A stretch of 64,000 bases of DNA from assembly GCF_022458985.1 (NCBI RefSeq), contig NC_061774.1, positions 8,236,616 through 8,300,615 on the forward strand, given 5' to 3'. The notes under the pieces were generated by a model. The model saw only the letters and a program-made list of their open reading frames with translations. It did not search any database and was not told the DNA's origin. The position numbers and the translations under genes are program-made. Shown here one piece after another: positions 60,528 to 64,000 of this stretch (positions are counted from its first letter, which is position 1; every line of letters starts with the position of its first letter). The stretch is from Mugil cephalus. Taxonomy: Eukaryota; Chordata; Actinopteri; Mugiliformes; Mugilidae.

Positions 60528-63500
60528 TCAGAAGTTCTCCTTGTTGAAGTAAAATTTGGTCTTGCGAGGATCCACGTCCGAGTATTTGACACATTTCTTC
60601 TGCAAGACTTTTGCCAGCACTTCGGGGCCACACAAGAAAGTTCCAACCACAGACCTGGAAACACAAACGAAAGCAAGTTTAGGAAAAAAGAAATCTTCTT
60701 CCCAAGCTGCAGTGAAAAGTAACAGAACATTTATCAAATACAGAACTGAATACTGACGTATTTAATTACAGGATTTCTTATTTTCAGCTACTTCATTTTA
60801 TGCAACATAAACTAACTGAAGATCTACCACAAGCAAGATGGATTCAGACCTTCAGTCTTTTTACCTGTTTAGCTTTTTGGATTATTTAATTTGTTTATAA
60901 TGGATGCACATTACTATTCATAGAAAAAAAAAATCCAAAAGTGCAACTGAATTTTTTTTTTTTTTTGCATTAAAATGGGTGAGACATTTAAGGAGTCAAC
61001 GTAAAAAGCAGATTTCATGCTGTGAGTAATGTATTTTAGAAATCAAACACATTTATGGAAAGTCTTAATCTGTTTACTAGATACATGCACTACTGCACTG
61101 CACTGCTCTGTGGGTTATATTTTATGTATGTAGGTGATTTGGTCTTATCTACAAAAAGGATTTTGTCTTACGTGGGGTTCTCTTTGCGGACTTGTTCGAA
61201 CTCCTTGTCCCAGATGGGTCGGCCATAGTGAGTTTTCTGCTTGAGCCCAGTGACCACATCTATGTCGTCATCAAAGTGAACTTTCGCATGGGTAGCCTGT
61301 GACATAATGTGACGGGAAATGGTTAACATAGCCAACTTTATGATGAAATGACTTCAAACTGTTCATCTGAACTTTGGTCTGCAGCTTGCGCAAAGTAACA
61401 GCTGATTCACGTACGTGGTTTTGATCCCACCCAGTCAGGTAGAGTTTGTAGGTGAGGAAATTCCCCATTCCTCTCTCCTCCATTTCTTTCTCCAGCCCCT
61501 GCAGAAGGTCAGCAAACCATTCAAAGGCGTGTGTTTCCCGACAGAGCCAATAAAAGTAGATCTGAAACCAGGAAGCAAATGCACGCATGTGAAACAATGA
61601 TCCTCTTACAAAAGAGCTGGTCACACTGCTGATGACTCGCCCTCTAACTCACAGCAGGCTTTATCTAAAAGACAAAAGCAGCTCCTGTCTCTAATCGATC
61701 AAGCGTAACGGTGTGTCACCGCAGTGAAAAATATCTACGGGTTCGAATGTCAGAAACAGACAAATGGTGGGAGTTTCACCTTTCTGGTGCGGAGGTTGGG
61801 GTTGGAGTCTTTGAACTTGTACCAGATGGATTTAAGGATGGAGGCAAAAGGAGTGACGCCAATGCCAGCACCAACCAGCATGCTGACCTCATAGTCGAAC
61901 ACGTCCTCGCTGGCTGTGCCAAAAGGTCCATCCACACCCATTCTGAGAACAAATGAGAAATGAACTGCGTTATTATGATTAATAAATCATCACATCCCAA
62001 CTTTAAAGAGCTACTTTGAGGTTTCCAAATCAAGCTAATGTATAGAAACAATATGTATATACATTTACAGGGTACATAGGCATCTGGATTTATTTTAGTC
62101 CTTTTAGTAGTTAGCTGTAAGTATCCATTTGACAAATTTCTATCCTCTTCTGCTAATGTCTACTGTGGTGTAATGCAGGGCTCCACATTAGGCCCAATGT
62201 ATTTTCCTTATAACTGCTTCAACTGGGGTGTAAAAAATAATTACGAAGCAAAATATATCTTCAGTCTGTCTTGAATAGCCTCATTCTTATGGACAACATT
62301 TTCCTTCAACTAAAATGACAACAAATTAGTAAATGTATGCCACAAATATAGGCGTCATTCATGAGATTAAATTAAAAAAAAAAAGACATGTCAGTTCAAG
62401 ATTAGCTGTCATTTTTCATTTTAGGCCAAGAATTTAAATAAAACATTTGCATCTTACCACTATTATCTACTGTCCAGCTGTATAGCATCTCTATTCCATT
62501 TTGTAATAAATAAGCTACTATGGCCAAGCAATTTCCCTTGTGGATCATTAAAGTCTGTCTAAGTAAATCTAATGTAAGTTGCAATCATCATCATTTTCAT
62601 ACTACAAGCACAGACACATAAGTATGAGCCTTGCAACAGTCTGGGTTGTATAAACTTTCATACTGGTTAAAGGTTCTTCTCTGGCTTGGAATTTTTGTTC
62701 TGCTTTTGAAGAACTACATTTCTATGGACACACAAGATTGTGCGTCTCATTCATGTCTAGTCTGAGACTGTAAATAAATTCTTGGCAACAAACGGCATCG
62801 GAATAAAAATATTTGTTTTTATTGTAAGAAGTATGTGTCATGGACCAATGCCACATACCATATTGTTTGAAATTGTTTATATTGTTTGATCCTCATGCTT
62901 AGATCAACATGAACAAGATGTTAGTCATCTAGGTCATGTTATATCCAAATAGCATTTTAAAAAGGCAACTAGACTTCTAAAGGTTTTTTTTTTTAGAAGA
63001 CTTATCCAAATGACTTCTTCAGCTCTAAGGGACTGGTGAGAAGTTTGAAGATTAAACAGGAAACTCTGTGGGAAAACCCCATCAGAAACTTCACGTGTTT
63101 CTGTACACAACCTGAAACCGGTGCAAATAATGTCCATTAATGGCTGGATACTTAACTATCGTTGATGGGGGGCTATTTGTCCCTGTCTTCTTTTCCTATG
63201 AATGGTGCTCTAATGAGCCATTAACAGTCAGAGGTTCCAGTCTCAGTCACTGGTGTGAGACAGGTTGAAACTTCTTGGGGACAGAAGTTAAGACTGTGTT
63301 GTAAATTGATGGCAGATTATATCTCAGTCTACTTCCTCTGTTAAGAGAAGGTTTTTCCAATCAGATAATGGGCCATTAGAGCACCATTCATAAGGTGGAA
63401 GGACAAGGACAAACAGTCCCCTCATAAACGGCAGACTCATAATCACTCATCTTCATAATCACATTAGAAGCACTACATTAAACAATAATTAACACAATGT

Positions 63501-64000
63501 ATTCTACATAAAAGGTGATCTAGGGCTCAACTGAAATCCTGCTTGTATGATACAATGCTAAAATGAAAAGCATTAAAAGTGGAAGTACTCACTTGGGTCC
63601 CTGAGCTCCCTCTGGCAGGTCTTGCATGATCTGGATGAGTTTGTCGGTCCAGTCCCCGGCCGAGCGGATGTGGACGCTGAAGAAGTCCTCCTCGGGGGCA
63701 GAGGTCATGGTGAACGGGTGCCACTCCAGCTGCGAGATGGACGGGCAGTTGAGGAAGACATACTGACCCACTTCCATTTTGAAGCCATTCTTCACCAGCT
63801 GCAGCTCCAGCACTTTGGACGGTCGCATCACAATCTAAAGAGCAAAGCACACGGGTTTAAGATATCTACAAAAAAAACTGTCTCTCTCGAAGAAGAACTT
63901 TTTACTGGTGGTGCATATAAGGAGCAGAGCCATGAATCAAACATACCTTCCTGTATCTTACAGCCTGAAGGTAACGAACGAAGCGCAGCAGACGCTCAAT
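60528..64000 (-). CDS. nox1: NADPH oxidase 1 catalytic subunit (3' half; 5' end outside window)
   Basis: Membrane flavocytochrome that passes electrons from NADPH through FAD and haem to oxygen, making superoxide. Coding exons in transcript order: 64000-63947 (partial), 63834-63593, 61942-61780, 61561-61415, 61296-61172 and 60654-60528 (TGA). They join in frame to 285 residues, the cytosolic dehydrogenase half; human NOX1 is 564. Visible motifs are the FAD-binding [19 protein letters not shown], then [13 protein letters not shown], the NADPH-binding [64 protein letters not shown], and the C-terminal [26 protein letters not shown] and RETHAF resemble human NOX1 more than NOX2 (cybb). The convergent neighbour cstf2 is also next to NOX1 in human Xq22. 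The N-terminal haem-binding membrane domain lies beyond the right edge. Confidence 0.92.
62095..62235 (+). mobile_element. LINE reverse-transcriptase fragment in nox1 intron
   Basis: Read on the + strand, 62145-62215 translates to [20 protein letters not shown], matching the conserved non-LTR retrotransposon motif CGVPQGSILGPLLF. The element is antisense to nox1. Only this domain piece is recognisable, and the proline of PQG has become methionine. It is a dead fragment, probably of an L2- or Rex-type LINE. Confidence 0.65.
62525..62560 (+). repeat. LINE/SINE 3' tail motif
   Basis: AATTTCCCTTGTGGATCATT followed by AAAGTCTGTCT recalls the conserved 3' tail of fish LINEs and their SINE partners (AATTTCCC, GGGATCAATAAAGT, then TCTATC repeats). 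It lies 300 bp downstream of the reverse-transcriptase fragment in the same orientation, so the two may be the remains of one insertion. Confidence 0.45.
63173..63416. mobile_element. MITE with 51-bp imperfect terminal inverted repeats
   Basis: The left arm 63173-63223 and right arm 63366-63416 are inverted copies, about 40 of 51 positions by eye, with a perfect 19-nt core TATGAATGGTGCTCTAATG. The element is about 244 bp and carries no ORF. It lies in the nox1 intron between exons 63834-63593 and 61942-61780. The preceding stretch (62990-63060, AAATGACTTCTTCAGCTCTA and GGGACTGGTGAG) is another fish-type repeat fragment. Confidence 0.6.

Noticed and set aside
60528-64000. Calling the oxidase cybb (NOX2)
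   Set aside because: Residues near the C-terminus ([14 protein letters not shown]) and RETHAF match NOX1 better, and cstf2 is the human NOX1 neighbour. The family is certain; the paralog is highly likely.
1-64000. CRISPR arrays, prophage, operons, insertion sequences
   Set aside because: Sequence is vertebrate nuclear DNA; no regularly spaced direct repeats or bacterial gene organisation were seen.
1-64000. Endogenous retrovirus
   Set aside because: No long terminal repeats, primer-binding site or gag-pol frames were recognised; the only reverse-transcriptase motif belongs to a LINE fragment.

Overview
This is nuclear DNA from a vertebrate, almost certainly a ray-finned (teleost) fish. Genes have short exons split by GT-AG introns, intergenic spacing is compact, and the interspersed repeats are ones I recognise from fish genomes: Tc1-like remnants, hAT/MITE-like elements, and a LINE piece with a CGV.QGS.LGP reverse-transcriptase motif. 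There are no bacterial operons, CRISPR arrays or phage genes.

Layout, left to right. (1) 1-6.2 kb, + strand: all but the first coding exon of a tetraspanin of the TSPAN6/TSPAN7 pair. (2) 8.3-10.0 kb, + strand: mid1ip1 (MIG12), an intact single-exon CDS behind a TATA box and a predicted 5' UTR intron. (3) 10-20 kb: gene-free DNA with simple repeats and one MITE-like relic. (4) 21.0-34.8 kb, - strand: bcorl1, eleven coding exons that join in frame to 1520 codons, with a CpG-rich promoter near 34.7 kb. (5) 34.9-48.0 kb: mostly non-coding, holding a CpG-rich decayed-ORF island (36.6-37.8 kb), a tRNA-Val(UAC) gene (44.7 kb) and several transposon relics. (6) 48.0-59.5 kb, + strand: cstf2, complete, 13 coding exons, 510 aa. 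(7) 60.5-64.0 kb, - strand: nox1, the C-terminal half (285 aa), running off the right edge. cstf2 and nox1 converge tail to tail.

The genes are not a functional operon: a membrane organiser (tetraspanin), a lipogenesis/microtubule regulator (mid1ip1), a Polycomb PRC1.1 corepressor (bcorl1), an mRNA 3'-end processing factor (cstf2) and a superoxide-generating NADPH oxidase (nox1). What links them is synteny. The human orthologs or close paralogs all lie on the X chromosome, split between Xp11.4 (TSPAN7, MID1IP1) and Xq22-q26 (TSPAN6, CSTF2, NOX1, BCORL1), so the window looks like one compact piece of an ancestral X-related block.

I found no convincing new biological system. The best second-look items are the CpG-rich island at 36.6-37.8 kb, two perfect long hairpins (47.2 and 57.1 kb), a possible unannotated - strand transcript between 42.5 and 44.7 kb, the 14-alanine N-terminus of CstF2, and a bcorl1 start exon that carries only two codons. 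Exon boundaries come from reading-frame continuity and GT-AG sites. Homology is from memory of the human proteins; no alignment was run.
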